From the NCBI GenBank assembly GCA_024741835.1, contig JAENRP010000007.1:186001-250000 (forward strand): a stretch of DNA of 64,000 bases, read 5' to 3'. The stretch's first letter is position 1. The number at the start of each line of letters is the position of its first letter. This document shows, piece after piece, positions 36,314-48,674 of this stretch. The translations under genes were made by a program, and so were the position numbers. This DNA comes from Diplocarpon mali. Taxonomy: Eukaryota > Ascomycota > Leotiomycetes > Helotiales > Drepanopezizaceae. Under the pieces are notes generated by a model, which was given only the letters and a program-made list of their open reading frames with translations, was not told the origin of the DNA and made no database searches.

Positions 36314-38755
36314 ATGTCCTCACCCCTCACGGCAGATGTGAGCTCTATACCGATACCAATAGCTTCGCCGATGACAGTAGTACGCGCTTCATCTGCCGAT
36401 TCAGTCTTGAGCGTTGTTACTGTTGACGACTCAAACGCGCCGTCCTCCTCCTCGTCCACCCCTCCTACCAGCATTGACGATAGCGCGAGCGTGTCATCAG
36501 CTTTCCTGAAGCCAGACAACAGTATCCCAGCGCTCAATCCAGAGTCCAACGGTCGCAGTCGCCGCCAACGCACTAATGTTACTACGTACAATGTCAAGGT
36601 CCTTACTGGCACTGCCATACATGCGCCAAAGAAGTTTAGCAAAGATCCAAAAGTTATTGAAGAGCTGGCACGTCGGCGAACAATTTCCGGGGACACACTG
36701 ATTGAGAGAATGGCGTCAGCGAGTGCATTTACCGCGACAGTCAACAAAGACGGAAGCCGAATGGTCGGTGATGGCATTCAGGCGCTTGATCTACAATGGT
36801 CTACCAAGGCTCCTCCGAAATCAAAGGGCCAGATGAGCCTTAGTGCTAGCCCAAAGAAGCCTGCGAAGCCATTTGACCTTGAGCGACGAAAATCTACACG
36901 ATCGACTGGAGAAGTGATTGAGAGTCTAACGAAGAAGCTTACTGGTGTGCTCGGGAAGCGAAGTCGGCAAACGATAGACACGGCTCGATTGGCGAAGGTG
37001 AAGCGGGAACTTCGAAACTTGGCTGATACCAACGAGTTTGCAAAGATCGATACTGCTCCTGTGGTTCACGAAGTATGGAGCAATGGCAAGCTGGTCAAGC
37101 CTGAATCCCCGAGAAAGAAGAAGAAGGTTGAGGAGACGGCGGCGGCTAAGCCAAGGGAAGAACCTGCGCAGGTGATGGAGAAACCAAAGCCTTCTGGCAA
37201 GAAGCAAAAGGTGTATCTTACCAAGGGCCTTTACGCTGGGCAAGAGCGAGACATCAACAACTTTGATTGGTTCAGGGACTCGTCTTCTAAGTTGCAAGAA
37301 GATATGGAGGAGGTCGCGCCGTTCCGTCCCAATAGCTTCATGCCACTGCCAATGTGGCATGGCCAACGATTGCTACAGACCGGACGAGACTTCAAGCTAC
37401 CCTTCGATGTCTGCGCTCCTCTTCCCCCCGGACAGCCCAAACCAGATGAGTGGAGAAAGACATCGAGCAGTACGTGATTGCGGAATGGAGGTCTATAGAT
37501 TACTGACATACTTCTGCAGACCGATTCGTGGGTGAAGCTGGTGCGATGTGGAAGAAATTTGGATTATGGGAGAGTTTCTGCTCTAAATGTATCTGCACAG
37601 CCGCAGATGGCTGTGGCGACCATTGCCAAAACCGAATCATGCTCTACGAGTGTGACGATACCAATTGTGCTTCTGGCCGCGACAGATGCACGAACCGTGC
37701 ATTCGCTGATCTTCAAGAGCGACGGAAGGCTGGTGGAAAGTATCGAATTGGTGTCGAGGTCATCAAGACGGCTGATCGTGGCTACGGTGTCCGAAGCAAT
37801 CGCTGCTTTGAGGGCAACCAAATAATTGTTGAATACACGGGTGAGATCATCACTGAAGACGAGTGTGATCGTCGCATGAACGAAGATTACAAGAACAACG
37901 AGGTGAATCAATCATGCGTCAATGACTAGAGTCACTACTAATCTTCTGCAGTGTTATTACTTGATGTCATTCGATCAGAACATGATCATCGATGCTACCA
38001 AAGGCAGTATCGCCCGTTTTGTCAACCATTCCTGCAAGCCAAACTGCAGAATGGTCAAGTGGATTGTTGGCGGCAAGCCACGCATGGCTCTCTTCGCCGG
38101 AGACGATCCCATCATGTCCGGAGATGAATTGACGTACGATTACAACTTTGACCCCTTCTCTGCCAAGAATGTACAAGAATGCCGATGTGGCAGTGAAAAC
38201 TGCCGTGGTGTTCTTGGACCAAAGCCAAAGCCAAATCCCAAGGACCCGAAGCCAGTCAAGGAGACCATCAAAGCAGCTGTCAAGGCAACGGTCAAGGCCG
38301 GCAGGGCAACGGTGACAGCCGGCAAGAGAAAGTTGAAGGAACTCCTCGGCGGCGATGAGACGGAGGATGACGCCGACGTTCCTAGCCCGAAGAAGAGGAA
38401 GATGAAGGCTGCTACGGGAGTTAAGCAATCATCATCCAGGTCTAGTACGCAAATGGCCAAGGGTGCAGGCAAGGCGATCAAGAAGAATGTCTCGTCTCAG
38501 CTGCTCGGAGCCCGCCAGGCAGTAGGGGGCAAGCGGGTCATCAAAAAGACCATGAAGGCCAGCTCCCTCAAGAATTCCGGTAACCGCAAGAATACAATTA
38601 GCGCGTCCAGAAACTCTAGCTTGACTCTCATTGCCGCAGATGGTAGCCCTGGAATGAAGGCAAAGTCACCGAAGAGTGGTGTCCGAAAGACGGTACACAA
38701 GAGTGTTCCGCCTGAAAAGGCCTCAACTCGAAATGTCGATGAAGCTACGACCTAG
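36314..38755 (+). CDS. ASH1: SET-domain histone H3 lysine methyltransferase, ASH1 type (H3K36)
   Basis: Three exons (36314-37469, 37520-37902, 37952-38755) give 780 aa. Fungal ASH1 methylates H3K36, especially in poorly transcribed and facultative heterochromatin. The N-terminal 385 residues are polar, with a conserved-looking MWHGQRLLQTGRDFKLPFDV just before the AWS domain. The AWS domain has Cys-rich FCSKCICTAADGCGDHCQNR. The SET domain contains YRIGVEVIKTADRGYGV, the intron-split YKNNE|CYYLM, and the catalytic pseudoknot RFVNHSCKPNC (residues 535-545). ELTYDYNFDP closes the active site. Post-SET is CRCGSENCRG. A long Lys-rich tail follows. AWS next to SET and the lack of WW or SRI domains argue for ASH1 rather than SET2. 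The start at 36314 (CACCATGT) is preferred to the upstream in-frame GTG. Confidence 0.92.
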
Positions 38756-39613
38756 ACTGTGACTGGAAACGAAGAATAAAATTTCTTATGATGGGGGAAA
38801 TCAGGAGTGAAGGAACTGGGTACACAGACAAGGCGAGGCGCATTAGGAGTTTGCCACGAGCTCTTCTTCACAGCTTGTCTTCGACAGGAGCTTTTATGTA
38901 TGAGTATCTACTAATTTCCTGCGTCGGTGTTGAGCGTGGCGTTTATCGACTTTTCGTGGGTTGGGAAATTTTTCTGTCCATCTTACTCCTCCCTAGGCAT
39001 ACTTCAGACGACGTAGTACACCAAGGAGCTGTCTTGTTTGTAAAGTGTAGTTGATTGACTTGCGACCTGCTAGACATGCTAGGCAGTGATGACTGGCGAC
39101 GAGACTTGTTTTACTCGGAGATTGCTATACCCAGACGAGTGAATTTTGGTACGTTTGTTTCTGTGTTGATATCTCAGTAGCGGAGTGGGCCCACACCGAT
39201 GATGCCCTCATTGACATGGAGATTCTGCAAGCCTACACATACGTCTTCGTGCTCGGAATTTGCAGGTACATTGTAACAGGTGACAATGAGGGACTTGCGG
39301 TAAAATCGAAGTGAAGCATAGCCAACAAGCTCCTCCACAAATCCAGAACCCCTAGAAGTCGGAAGCGAACCCCCCCCTTTCTCACCTTGGCGTAACCGAG
39401 CGCGGCTCTGCCCGCTTGGTGTGGCTGTGACATGGAAATTTATCGCGTCGCAGGCAGTCGTCATCCAGCGCGCACATTTCGCAACTCTCACGCTCCACAG
39501 TCTCGGTCTCCAACCCTTCCTTCTTGGAGATGATCCTGGCTAAGAGATCTTAATATTTGTGGATTCCTCTTCTCATCCTTTTAGAGAGCCTAGCGTTCTC
39601 ATACCTCCTCTTT
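38756..39613. other. Intergenic between ASH1 and the carrier gene
   Basis: Holds the ASH1 3' flank and the promoter of the carrier gene. Frames on either strand (38788-39054, 39174-39491) show no recognised motif. A C run lies near 39371-39377. Confidence 0.4.
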
Positions 39614-40861
39614 ATGAATACCAAATCAATCCCCGATCAGCATTCAAGACAGCAGCTTTCTCCTACAGAACTTCTACCATCGCGGGAGTCTGGGGACTTG
39701 GGTCCCCCGCCGACTCAGTATGCAGCCTTGATAGCAGCCAAGCCAGCGCCGGTGGCAAAGTCATGGGCGCATTTCGTAGCTGGAGGGTGAGATCCGCGAC
39801 CGGGGACTGAGCTGCGGTTCAAGGCGATGCTGATATCGAACATAGCATCGGAGGAATGACTGCGGCAGCGCTGACCGCGCCCCTGGATGTCCTCAAGACG
39901 CGTCTGCAATCCGACTTCTACCAGGCACAACTCGCCCAGAGCCGGCGCGCGAAAGGGATCTCGCCGCACGCACACCTCTCGGCGTTCCGCAGCGGCCTGC
40001 TCCATTTCCGCGAGACGTTCCAGATATTGGGATCGGTGCACCGGATCGAGGGGTGGAGAGCACTGTTCAAAGGCCTGGGACCGAATCTGGTCGGGGTGGT
40101 CCCGGCACGGTCGATCAACTTCTTCGTCGTCGGAAACGGGAAGCGCATCATTGCGGATCATACCAACAACGGGGAAGAATCAGCGTGGGTGGTTCTGTGT
40201 GCTGCGGCTGCGGCTGGGATCGTCACTTCGACGGTTACGAATCCCATCTGGCTGATCAAGACGAGGTTGCAGCTGGACAAGAACGTGGTCGAGAGGACAG
40301 GGGGCGCTGCCCAGAGGAAGTATAAAAACTCGTGGGATTGTATAAAACAGGTTGTGAGGCAGGAGGGGATCCGGGGCTTGTACAAGGGCATGAGTGCCAG
40401 TTACCTCGGCGTCACGGAGAGCACCCTGCAATGGGTGCTGTACGAGCAGATGAAGACGGCCCTGGCAAGACGGGAAGAAGGAATCCGGCGCAGCGAGAGG
40501 CCCAAGACTTGGTGGGATAACACCGTGGAGTGGACGGGGAGTGTAGGGGCTGCTGGGAGTGCCAAACTCGTGGCGGCCCTGGCAACATACCCTCACGAGG
40601 TATGTCGCCGCCCCGGAATGCCAGATTGCCCGGCTAACCAGCCTTCAGGTCGCTCGAACCCGTCTCCGCCAGGCGCCCACGGAGAACGGTCGCCCCAAGT
40701 ATACTGGCCTCGTTCAATGCTTCAAGCTGATCTGGAAAGAGGAAGGCATGGCGGCGATGTATGGTGGGCTCACACCGCACCTCTTGAGGACAGTTCCGAG
40801 TGCTGCTATCATGTTTGGGATGTACGAAGGGATCTTGAGGCTATTACATGCACCGGAATAG
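39614..40861 (+). CDS. RIM2: Mitochondrial carrier, Rim2-type pyrimidine nucleotide transporter
   Basis: Member of the SLC25 family in the inner mitochondrial membrane. Rim2 exchanges pyrimidine (deoxy)nucleoside triphosphates and is linked to mitochondrial DNA and iron supply. Three exons (39614-39786, 39846-40599, 40649-40861) give 379 aa. Three carrier signatures appear in order: PLDVLKTRLQ (repeat 1), PIWLIKTRLQL (repeat 2) and, built across intron 2, YPHE|VARTRLRQ (repeat 3). The SWAHFVAGG|IGGMTAAALT start across intron 1 and the long first matrix loop match Rim2 rather than other carriers. I chose ATG 39614; an in-frame ATG at 39557 would add 19 hydrophobic residues and seems less likely. 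It converges on SNX3 with about 550 bp between stops. Confidence 0.9.
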
Positions 40862-41409
40862 CGGGCAGCAGAAGGTCTGCCAACACTGTAAAATCAAGTA
40901 GGGGGGATTCGGCGTGTGTAACAAAAGTATCGTCTCCGGCTCTTTGCATTAACACTCGGCTCTCCTCCGAGCCTCTCCGAAGTAGATGGTGGGAAGTGAT
41001 GAAGTTAGATGTGGGAGGGGCTGCTGATGGGTCTCACCACGCCTCAAAAGGATTGAAGGTCAACTGTCAGTAAATCTGCGGCATCTGGTCTGGATTGTCG
41101 ACTGGAAGTAGATTCAGCAGTACCGCCGATTCTTAGCCATGAGAGACCGTTGCACTACTGCTGGTAGGTAGGAATGCATGCAAAGGCAAAAAACGCAACG
41201 CTTGATTCGACGCCCAGATATCAAAATCCGTCATAGCCCACGCGAAATGAAAAGATCCTTTCACTCCGCACTCCCTCTCTCTCATCAGATATTCATTCCG
41301 TGTGGGATCTGCGCAACTGGTCGAGATCGTGCTTGGTAGCAATCGAGGTCACCGGCCGAGGCTTCTGCAACTTCCGCGGTCTGCACTGACCAACCTTGTC
41401 CAGTGAGCT

Positions 41410-42050
41410 TCACCACGCATTGCGGTCCCAGTTCGGATCTGTGAGATTGTAATCAGCGAACGTCTTTCATCTAGGCAAGGCCTGGTGTCTCTCCCCGCCC
41501 CCCGTCCGTCCTTCGCGTAGCGGTGCGACATAAATCCAACTCACCCTGTACGAAGCCCGCCAGAACCTTGCTTCCAGTCTGCAACAGCGGATGGCCAACG
41601 ACAATTTGCATGAACCTTTGCAAGCCTTCTCTCCTATGCTCAATCACATCATCACTGAAACGGTTCGTAAAGACCTTGCCAGGCAGTGGGGGGATTGTCA
41701 CACGCGCGGACTCCCTTTCCAAGATGTCGCGGAAGTATTCGAAGTCCGAGTAGCGCCTGCGGACATTGCTGTGGCGGAGCTTAAAGGCTGGGATATTTGT
41801 GCGGCAGACGATCTCGTAGTCGGTGTACATACCACGACCCATACCGTGTGTTCGGGGGTTCTTGACCTGCGAGGGTCAAGTCAACTCGTGCTCTTGGGGT
41901 GAGGCTGGGAAAAGGAAGGGCAGAGAGCGCTTTGGGTCGCTGGAGAAGCAACATGCGAAGCATTGGGCTGACCTCTATCTCCAGGAAATTCTCTGGCGGA
42001 CCATAGATCTCCTCGAAGCTCTGCTGGCGCGAGTCGGGCATTGCCTGCAT
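41410..42050 (-). CDS. SNX3: Sorting nexin-3 (Snx3/Grd19), PX-domain endosomal recycling protein
   Basis: Binds PI3P on early endosomes and recycles late-Golgi proteins with retromer. Exons on the minus strand are 42050-41973, 41866-41545 and 41438-41410, giving 142 aa, the usual fungal length. The sequence starts [20 protein letters not shown]. The PX domain has the PI3P-binding [13 protein letters not shown], the PPLPGK loop and [20 protein letters not shown]. The last exon supplies only DPNWDRNAW, typical of the family. The first intron uses a weak GTCAGC donor (41972). The next upstream start-like codon is TTG, so 42050 is the first usable ATG. The gene is head-to-head with the tetraspanin gene. 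Confidence 0.95.
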
Positions 42051-42505
42051 GATGGCGGTATTTGGTTGGCGCAAGGCCTGTCGTGACTCGAGATCTTTCT
42101 ACTGAGGTTGGCGCTTGATTGCGGAGCTGTAGATTGTCTTGGTCTTTCGGGGAGAGATTGTGGGACGTTTGTTCTCGTAGGTTGGCTCTCCTGCGATGAT
42201 CGTGGCAGCGGGAGGAGCGTTGTAGGGGAATCGGAGGGGCAGTCACGTGGTGGCTGGTCGTGACACCAATTTCAATCTCTCCCTCATGGCAGGGCGTCAC
42301 ATGTTCTTGCTCTCTCCGATTGAATAAGGCTCTGCGACGCTTTTCCGCTTACACGGTCTCAAATATTTGGATTGTGGTGGTTCTACGCAAAACTTCGTCT
42401 GTGAGGCAAGAAAGCTTATCGAAGTCGATCCTAGGGTTCATCGCTCAGATAACCACCCCCTCTTGACTACCTGGTTTCACTCGAGCCGCGGCCTACGCAG
42501 TCGAG
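42051..42505. promoter_or_regulatory. Bidirectional promoter region between SNX3 and the tetraspanin gene
   Basis: 455 bp between two divergent start codons. One CACGTG lies at about 42244. No other site was identified. Confidence 0.5.
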
Positions 42506-43616
42506 ATGAGTACTCTCCAGAGGAAGCTGGCGATTTTGGCCATTCCGCTTGTGCGTACTATCGTTAGTCGTCAGGATATAGTGCGATAGCTAATCACTTG
42601 TAGCTCCTCCTTGCGTTGACAGCTATTGCGGGGTAAATCCCCGGTCAATGTGTCGCGCTCGTGCGAAGACTGACCGGTACGTATAGCTACGCTCACAGCC
42701 AGATCCGATCCCTCTCAATACCAATTCCACCAGCTCTGGCGCTGTGCACCGTGGTCTTGCCAATCATCACTGGTCTCTCGGCGCAGAGTGCCTACAGCCT
42801 CGTTCGTCGAGCCGCGAACGCCGAGCCATATCGGCTTAGGATTCCCCTGATTGCCGTCATTGGAATTCAGTTGATCTGCGAGACCATTATTGCGACGCTT
42901 GCTTTGACCCATATCCTTCCAGCGTCTGCACTGGACTGTGGGTTGCAAAGCAAGTGGCTGCATTTGCACCGAGTGAAGGATGCGGACGCTATCAGAGCCA
43001 TCCAAGATTCCTTTAGCTGTTGTGGACTCCACACCGTTCGTGATCATTCTTGGCCCTTCAGTGAGCCGCCTACATGTGCATCGGTTTATCACCGGAGCCG
43101 GTCGTGTATCGGGGCTTGGAGAAAGGCGGAACAGAGCCAGGCCGGATTACTGCTACTCGTCGCCGTGGCCGTGTTCATCATCAAGGTACATCAAGATTTC
43201 GAACGAATGGGTCTAGTCGTTAACTTCACCATGAAAAACAGGTCTTACTCCTCATCTCCTTGCTCACCAATGCTCCATTTACTCAATGGGCTTCGCACTT
43301 CCGACATCCTGGCGCCCATTCAGAGGAAGCAGAAGAAGACAATCGGGCAACTATGCGAAGACTGATTGAAGAGAATGCCGGGGAGTACCAGGATGAGCCG
43401 AGTGAAGAGCCGTCCTCTCGTGCCCTCCAGAGGCCCGATGAGAACACGGACCGACGGCCCGTAGTTTTGCCTCGGCCATTGACCGACGGTGGTCACGAGT
43501 GGCGCACTTGCGAAGGGACGCATGATCTGGGGCTGTCTCCGGGCATTATGAATCCTCATGACAACGGCCGCGGAGACGACTGGCTCCAACATGGCGAAGA
43601 GCTTCGTCGGGGTTGA
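42506..43616 (+). CDS. Tetraspanin-like membrane protein
   Basis: Four exons (42506-42550, 42604-42632, 42687-43185, 43242-43616) give 315 aa, all in phase. Four hydrophobic segments are seen: LAILAIPLLLLALTAIAG at the N-terminus, ALALCTVVLPIITGLSA, IPLIAVIGIQLICETIIATL, and AGLLLLVAVAVFIIKVLLLI. Between segments 3 and 4 is the large extracellular loop with the hallmark CCG (Cys136-Cys137-Gly138) and two further Cys (PPTCASV and SRSCIGAW) for disulfides. The cytosolic tail after segment 4 is long, about 110 residues, and polar. Fungal tetraspanins (Pls1, Tsp2, Tsp3) have roles in polarised growth and, for Pls1, host penetration. This one is most like Tsp3 in layout, but I cannot assign it firmly. 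The second exon is only 29 nt. Confidence 0.8.
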
Positions 43617-45130
43617 CCTGGGAGTAGTCGCCTGGTTCGGGGCGGATGACACCATGGCTTTTTCTTCTTCTTTTTCTTTCGTTTCTTTTCCTGGATTTGG
43701 GAATAGCCGCCCTGCGACGGACTGGTCTCTGGATGTCCTCCGCGGCTTCTGTGCTCATCCAAGATATGCACTCGTAGAAGACTGACGACATGTGAATGCC
43801 CAGAGAGCCCGAAGCGATGTTGTGGATCAGCTGCTCTTCTCCTCCGAGCACATTCCCGAAGCCCGGGGTATCTGTTCGGATGTCCTAGTCAGCCTGGCGG
43901 TCACGTGCGACCGGGATGGTCTTCGACGAATCGACGGGTCCCGCTCCCAGGCACCCCGTCTCCTGGCTAGATCTTCTTTCTGCTCGCCGTTACGTGTATT
44001 GATTCCCCGAGCCGATGGAACGTATGGGGTTGCATAGATAGTCTCGAAGGTAGAGGCTAATCTAATAGTCACGTGTGGCGCAATCCTGGTTGACCTCACG
44101 TGGGCCACGTGGACCCGAGTAAGCCGTCTGCTTGATTGTGCGTGCCGTGCATAGATACAGATACCGCGCCCACCTCGATGCGGAGCATGCAGCGGTGCAC
44201 TTCGACTCTTGCTCGGGGTCAAGACCAGATGGCGACACCGTCTCGCGCCGGCACACTCGGGGAGGGTTTGGACACGAGGATGCTGCTGCTCGCCACCGGA
44301 CGGGGGGGGCGTGGTGCGGGGTGCGGGGAGGGCCTCTCGCGCGATGAACCGGTGGCCAAGGACCCCGTCGGCGACAGGGTTGTTGCAGGCGAACACTCCC
44401 AGAGAAGACTGTTGATTCGAGGAGTTGTGGAGACCAGGGGTGTATTGTATTGCAGATGAACTCTCCAACTAATTTTGGAGGGTGGAAAGTCGGATATCTG
44501 GGCGAGCCCGTGCATTGCACGTGACCCCCCGTTCCACTCACCCGCTGCACTCTCGTCCCCGCCAGCACCTCCCGCCGCGCAGCATCGCAGTCCGCCGCCT
44601 CTCGGCCCGTCCGCACCTCCATCGGCCCCGGCCCACGGCACGGCGCCGTGCAGCTCGGGCCGGCACACGCTCGTCGGAGCAGGCCCTTTCGGCCCCTCGC
44701 GAGTATTTATCCATTACCGCGTCCATTGCCTTCAGACACTCCCAGTCGCAAAGCCCCTCCCCATCCCCCGCATTTCCTACTCGGTGTCCGCAAGCACGCT
44801 AGCGCCCCTGCAGAACATTACTCGGTCTCACCAGCGCCCAATCACAGCACCGCCAGGACGGAGATAAGCTGACAGCCGTTGCGGCTCTGCACCTCGGCTG
44901 TGCGCACGCCATTTAGGCGCGCAGGAGGGTCATCTTTTAAAAGCATCCGTCGACCTAAGTTCAACCGTTCCTTTTTCTNNNNNNNNNNNNNNNNNNNNNN
45001 NNNNNNNNNNNNNNNNNNNNNNNNNNNNNNNNNNNNNCCCCCCCCTTCGAGTTAACCGGGGTGCATATCGCGGGTTGATGCTGAGGCCTCCATCGTTACC
45101 GCGTTAGCACAGCTATAACATGTCCCAAAG
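43617..45130. promoter_or_regulatory. GC-rich upstream region of the zinc-cluster gene, with repeated CACGTG sites
   Basis: Long open frames on all strands here are typical of GC-rich noncoding DNA; none has a recognised domain. CACGTG occurs at 43902, 44070, 44097, 44106 and 44518. A G run lies at about 44303-44310. The region ends in an assembly gap (44979-45037) bordered by a T-rich stretch and a C run, so promoter sequence is missing. Confidence 0.5.
44979..45037. other. Assembly gap (59 N)
   Basis: 59 N between CTTTTTCT and a run of C. It lies about 95 bp upstream of the zinc-cluster start codon, in its leader or promoter. Homopolymers on both sides probably caused the break. Confidence 0.99.
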
Positions 45131-48100
45131 ATGATGGAGACATTGACCTCACAGCCCGGCGCCATCGGTGGCGGCGTCGGCCCCATGTCGCCGCGCAGAG
45201 TGCGGGGCAGGAGGGAGTCGAAAGTCGCATACCGCAACGTCACCATCAACAACACCAACAACAACAACACAACCTCTTACGCGCGCCAGAATCAGAGTCA
45301 GAGTCATCTACCTCCGGCGACGGCGGCGCCGTACCCGTACCCCTCGGCGCCCGATCTATCATTCCATGGGACGGGTGAGGACGGCCATTTCCGCGAGCAG
45401 ACCGCGAGCCTAGATCTGGCTTGTTTCGAGCTTCACCACCCCTCGAATGGGTTTCCCAACACCAGCCCGCTACTCGGTCAGAACCAGCCGGATTATTCCG
45501 ACGATACTTCCTGGCTGCTACTGTCCTCTCCCACTTATACCTTGGTTTCCAACCAGTCCAGTCCTCCCCGCCATCAGGAGGACTATATAGGAAATCATGC
45601 TCAGCCTGCGAGCATCGAGATTCCGCAGGTCAGGGATACTTCCTGGACCACAACCACTCCCCGCAGCAGCAACGTGGATTCGGATATAGATGGCTTGTCA
45701 GACATGCAGATTGGAAGCTTCGGGAGCCTCGACACTAATCACATGATGTTCCCGGCCACCAATACCGCGACGTCTTCCATCTCGGACACCTACGTTTTCC
45801 CAATAATTAACTCCCACTTCGACGCTTCTTCAGCCCAACCCCATGCTCTGGAGCTTCCAGGTAAGCGAATCTGCATTTCGTCCGCCATCGTCGATCAGTC
45901 GGTGATGGTCAGCTTGCTTTTTGGCCTGGTGTCAGCTTCCTGTCGATACTGATATTCGTAATAGAGGGCTTTACTCATATTGGCCAAGCATTCGATACGT
46001 CGTCTCCAGGTGCTACTGGCTCGCCACCGTTCCTGGGGTTTGAAAATGATTTTGCAGCAGTATCCTCCACGTGGAATAATGACATGTTACTGTACGGAAC
46101 AGATGCTGCCCAGTGGCCTTCGTCAATATCGATATCAGCCCTCCAAACCCAGCAGCTTCAGGCGCAGAGTGACCCGGCGGTACTCTTGCCCAACATCCCA
46201 TGGAATTCGCAGCATGCCCAAACGAGCACATACCAGCATAACGCAAGTCCGGGTAACGTCTCTTTCGAACCTCTTCGCGATACGCCGTACCACCAAGATG
46301 TTGCAAGGCACGACTTCCTCGATACATCCGACGCACGAATCCACCCTATGGATCCCGTCAGTCCGATGAGCGATACTGGATGGGCCATTATATCGAATCC
46401 GCCAAGCAGCTATGCTCCATCGTACGGCTCTCCTGTATCACAGCTCTCACCACCATCGCACACATCGTCGCCACCTGAACAGGAAATTGAGATGCACCAT
46501 ACGCACATTTACAATTCTGTTCCCGGACCACCGAAGCCAAAGCTACTGCGCGGGCGACAAAGAGGGTTGACAGCGGTGGAAAAGAAACAGGCTCGAGACG
46601 TGCGCGAAGCCAAAGCTTGTTGGGCTTGTCATATCTCAAAGACCAAGGTTCGTCATGGCGAGGTGGCCTGACGTGCATGCTGACGCTGGCAGTGCTCCCC
46701 TTGCTCCCCTGGTAAACCGTGCGAACAATGTGCCAGGCTTGCTGGCAAGAGACGTTTCTGCCTCTTCTCATGCTTCAATGATCCGCTCGAGACATTGTCC
46801 ACGTTCTTAGTGCCCTGTAGGAACGGCCCCTTCACCTGACTAGTTCTGAGGCTGACATTGGACAGCTTACCTCATGGGACACTTCACCAAGGCCAATGTC
46901 GAGTCGTTTGTAAACGAGAATGCGACGAGCTGGGGCACCCAATTCATGTGCATTAGAATGGACTGGGGATACCGAAAATTCTTGCAAGCCAATGTCGTCG
47001 CACTGGCTCTGCGAAGTAGTACTTCCGAGATGGGCTTTCACCACCAGACAATATCGAACGGCAATGCGCGCCCTCTGCTCGTCCGCAAGTCAAGCCCTCC
47101 GCTCGGGATACCGCTGGCCGCGATGGACGAAATGCAGATCTCGTACTCGAAGTACATCCAGGATATCGTCCAGAGCGATGTTTCGATGTATCTCTCGACA
47201 GCCTACGTCGACCAAGAGTCAGACCTGCCTCGTCGTCTCCTAGCAGCTGTTGCTTCCTATTACAGTGCCGGTAATGCGGCTGATAACGAGGTGAGCCAGG
47301 CTCCGTCCCTCGCGTGTGCGTTGCTGATAATCCCAGTCGTCAATCCTCCGCCGAGCGCTGGAGATGCACGTAACGTCGGTGATACTCGAACGGAGCCTCT
47401 TCCTCGATCAAGAATCGTTGCACAAAGTGCAAGTACATCTCCAACAAGAGTTTCCGCAACGATCGGCCCCAAGATGTGCGCAGAGGCAGATCAAACTTGC
47501 CTTCTTCCTCCTGCAACAGCGACGGATCCGGCTGGTCCTGAAGGATTGGGGCAGCTTGATGTGGTCTACGAACCCGGGCACAGCGAAGGATAAGGAATGG
47601 GCGACTGCCTTTGGCGTGTTTCTGACGCTGATCCTAGTCATGGACAAAACCCTTGGCGCGGCGTATTATTTTTGCGAAGGACGAATCCAGCATTATGGCC
47701 ACCCGGCCTCGACAGAACGCGAGGCGTTTCAGGATCTCGTCCGACTCACGCAGAAAGAACTGTTTGACAGATGCAAGGAAATCTTCCACTGGAAATTCAA
47801 GAGTCGGAAGGGGGGCAAGGAGGCCTGCAATCCGATCCGGGATGGCATCGACGCCTTCCAGGGGAAATCCAAGACGGTGGATCGCGACGTTTTCCGCTTC
47901 GTCGGAGAGCTGAGGAATGTTGTGGAGGACTTTGGTGAGCAGGCTCCCGTCCAATGGCAGTCCGAGGCTGACTGTGCCGCGGCAGAGCAGGAAATCCGCT
48001 CCCACGGAGCGACCGATCGCGCTGGCGAATCGGAGTACACGGATGGCGGAAGGCTGGCGGGCATTTTCTTGCACGACTTTCTGCCCTCGAAAGGCGAGGG

Positions 48101-48164
48101 GAAGACTGGATGTCCCGAAGGCGGGCGGGGCAAGGGGCTGCAGCGACCTCCCGAGCGGATCTAG
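45131..48164 (+). CDS. Zn2Cys6 transcription factor with an internal zinc cluster
   Basis: Five exons (45131-45860, 45965-46647, 46693-46816, 46866-47290, 47337-48164) give 929 aa in phase. A ~450-residue N-terminal part is rich in Ser, Pro, Asn and Gln and probably disordered. A basic lead-in, RGRQRGLTAVEKKQARDVRE, then introduces the zinc cluster AKACWACHISKTKCSPCSPG...KPCEQC...RRFC. Its spacing is C-x2-C-x6-C-x8-C-x2-C-x9-C (Cys462, 465, 472, 481, 484, 494). Intron 2 (donor GTTCGT) splits the cluster just before Cys472. FNDPLETLSTFLVP follows, which I recall from a family of uncharacterised ascomycete factors. The C-terminal part is helical, with a Lys-rich loop. The target genes are unknown. 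A non-canonical donor and a nearby gap are the weak points of the model. Confidence 0.88.
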
Positions 48165-48281
48165 GATGACGTATAGCGGGGTGGAATTTCTCTGTACTCA
48201 CTCGGGCCGGATCTGCATTCTCGCCATCTCGATGCTGCATGGTGGTGGTGTTGGAGGCGGTGTTGTCGCGGCGATTCCTTT

Positions 48282-48312
48282 GGAGGAGGAGGAGGATGAT
48301 GATGATGATGAT
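48282..48312. repeat. GAG/GAT trinucleotide tract
   Basis: GGAGGAGGAGGAGGAT passes into a run of GAT repeats. It lies downstream of the zinc-cluster gene and outside any accepted coding region. Confidence 0.8.
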
Positions 48313-48550
48313 AATTTTGTTGTTGTTCTTGTTATGTATCTCAACAGCAGGCACGACTGTAAGACACGCGCCGGGCGGGAGGAGGGGTATGGCGGAGGAG
48401 CAGATGAGTAATGAGCAATGAGCACGCAGCACGCATGACTGTGCCGTCGTTCGGACAACCGACGTTTCTATGGCAGCTGTCACGGGAAGCCGGAAACAAC
48501 ACCCAGGATGCCCGAGGCCGCGGTCTGCACATCGGGTGGTGGTGGGAAAC

Positions 48551-48645
48551 GGGGACGGGGACGGGGACAGGGACGGGGATGAGGATGAGGATGGGGATGG
48601 GGACGGAGACGGAGACGGAGATGGAGATGGAGATGGAGATGGGAT
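48551..48645. repeat. Imperfect hexanucleotide repeat (GGGGAC to GGAGAT)
   Basis: About sixteen 6-bp units change stepwise from GGGGAC through GGGGAT, GAGGAT and GGAGAC to GGAGAT. The strand bias is purine-rich throughout, which may favour G-rich or triplex structures. Confidence 0.85.
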
Positions 48646-48674
48646 CTGGCCGCGATGTTTCATGAAAGTCTATC

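Noticed and set aside
43827..44668. Several 100-210 codon ORFs on both strands upstream of the zinc-cluster gene
   Set aside because: All overlap one another in GC-rich DNA, with low-complexity translations and no domain.
47797..48663. 288-codon minus-strand ORF with SPSPSPSP repeats
   Set aside because: It is the translation of the purine-rich hexanucleotide block plus the antisense of the transcription factor's last exon.
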